A DNA stretch of 64,000 nucleotides, taken from contig CM034130.1 of NCBI GenBank assembly GCA_019914995.1, positions 8,990,001 to 9,054,000 on the forward strand. Reading direction: 5' to 3'. Below the pieces are notes generated by a model. It was not told the DNA's origin. It worked only from the letters and a program-made list of their open reading frames with translations, and ran no database searches. Source of the stretch: Acanthochlamys bracteata. Its lineage: Eukaryota > Streptophyta > Magnoliopsida > Pandanales > Velloziaceae. Below are positions 63,501 to 64,000 of this stretch, one piece after another. The position numbers and the translations under genes are program-made. Every line of letters starts with the position of its first letter. The stretch's first letter is position 1.

Positions 63501-63941
63501 CCCTCATTTTCTTTTCTTTTCACTAGACCAAATGTAACCTGCATCTAGGAAATTGTCCATCATTGTCTTGATTCTCATGATAGTAATTTTTGAGTCAAGA
63601 CTATTATATCTCTGGCATTGCATTATGCTATTCTGCTAAAATAAACTGCAAAAACTGAGTGATGTTTGGTGATGCTTATATGCAATATATGCGAGCCATT
63701 TCTGTTACATTCATTTACTTAAAAACTGGAACTTTTGGTCTCCTACTTACCATTCTTACTAATATAGTTTGAATCTTCATATCTTTATTTGCAGGTTGCA
63801 ATAGATTCAGCGACACCACTTGATGATGCAGGTGGAGGGAGTGCAACTTACATGGATCCAGTAGGAGTTGCTGGACCATATGGGGGTTATGGTCCTATTC
63901 GTTCTTATGGCAGGCTTTATGGTAGCTTGGATTTTGATGAT
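57575..63941 (+). CDS. Three-RRM hnRNP/TDP-43-like RNA-binding protein, 3' end beyond window
   Basis: Twelve exons are visible: 57575-57592, 57683-57772, 58457-58522, 59814-59879, 60011-60096, 60198-60243, 60918-60972, 61096-61172, 62213-62348, 62427-62560, 62684-62788 and 63795-63941. They sum to 1026 nt, 342 residues. Three RRMs lie at about 5-78, 92-168 and 226-300, each with an RNP1 motif: RGFGYVTF, RGIGFITF and RGFGFVTF. RRM1 (LVVLGIPWDIESGGLREYM) resembles the first RRM of TDP-43-like proteins. The linker after RRM2 is Ala/Tyr/Pro-rich, and the start of a Gly/Tyr-rich tail follows RRM3. The last visible exon ends at a GTAAGT donor, so the final exon lies outside. It resembles Arabidopsis At4g36960. 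A role in pre-mRNA processing in the nucleus is likely. Introns 8 and 11 carry MITE-like insertions. Confidence 0.92.
61233..62123. mobile_element. Large Tourist/PIF-like non-autonomous element in intron 8 of the RRM gene
   Basis: About 890 bp run between TGCCCTGTTTGGTTCC at the left and GGGCCTTGTTTGGTCTA (reverse complement of the right end). The flanks are TTA (61230-61232) and TTG (62124-62126), a near-match TTA duplication. The interior is unlike the AT-rich MITEs: it is more GC-rich, with CCACCAC, GCCACC and TACTGCC runs and complementary ORF fragments on both strands (61331-61567 + and 61667-61975 -). This could be low-complexity filler or captured host sequence. It lies wholly inside the intron, so splicing sites are intact. 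Confidence 0.55.
63308..63540. mobile_element. MITE-like element in intron 11 of the RRM gene
   Basis: About 233 bp begin GCTCTGTTTGGTTTGAG after TTA (63305-63307) and end so that the reverse complement reads AGGTTACATTTGGTCTAG. The TTTGGT core matches that of the larger element at 61233-62123. A second TTTGGTTGGAG copy occurs inside. The right target duplication is not intact. Confidence 0.4.
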
Positions 63942-64000
63942 GTAAGTTCACTTTCAATAAATTTGATGTGATCTCTTATAGTTTATATTTCTCTTAAGAT

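Noticed and set aside
1-64000. tRNA, rRNA, CRISPR arrays or organelle insertions
   Set aside because: Looked for and not seen. CRISPR arrays are not expected in a plant nuclear window.

Overview
The window is nuclear DNA of a flowering plant, most likely a eudicot. It has multi-exon genes with GT-AG introns, AT-rich intergenic DNA, plant-specific families (ERF/DREB factors, WAT1-related/UMAMIT transporters, BOI/SBP1-type RING ligases) and many MITE-like insertions plus a Ty1/copia element. No species can be named from sequence alone.

Layout, left to right. (1) The 5' part of a minus-strand TMEM50-type membrane protein gene runs off the left edge (156-517). (2) A frameshifted DREB2-type AP2/ERF pseudogene lies at about 850-1455. 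(3) A gene-poor stretch holds AT-rich blocks and, at 7571-12770, an old but structurally complete copia element with LTRs, PBS, PPT and a CTAAT target duplication; its coding region is dead. (4) A seven-exon WAT1-related transporter gene (15747-18001, +) converges on a single-exon ERF012/013/014-type gene (20927-21553, -), with a 550-bp hAT-type MITE between them. (5) About 7 kb of AT-rich DNA has no recognisable gene. (6) A DUF1764 gene (28875-29255, -) and a YbaK/ProRS-associated-domain gene (29640-34655, +) are divergent across 384 bp. (7) An intronless ELO-type elongase-like gene (36125-36958, +). (8) A mitochondrial phosphate carrier gene (40284-42642, +), a selenoprotein-K-like Cys-form gene (43462-46751, +) and an SBP1/BOI-type RING E3 gene (47671-51282, +) lie in tandem. 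(9) An intronless EF-hand/TPR/zinc-finger gene (52489-54870, +). (10) A three-RRM, TDP-43-like hnRNP gene starts at 57575 and runs off the right edge.

The genes are ordinary single-copy housekeeping or regulatory plant genes and do not form a pathway cluster. From memory, Arabidopsis has its ERF014 (At1g44830) and YbaK (At1g44835) genes side by side, with a UMAMIT gene (At1g44800) and SBP1 (At1g45976) in the same part of chromosome 1, so part of the window may be conserved microsynteny. All spliced models were built by hand from protein similarity, reading frame and splice sites. Every complete spliced model adds up to a whole number of codons.

I found no evidence for a new biological system. 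The less ordinary content is the DREB2 relic, the dated copia insertion, the hAT MITE with a perfect 8-bp duplication, a set of Tourist-like MITEs (several inside introns), a perfect 15-bp hairpin, a possible solo LTR bracketed by a 14-bp direct repeat, and two unassigned minus-strand ORFs.
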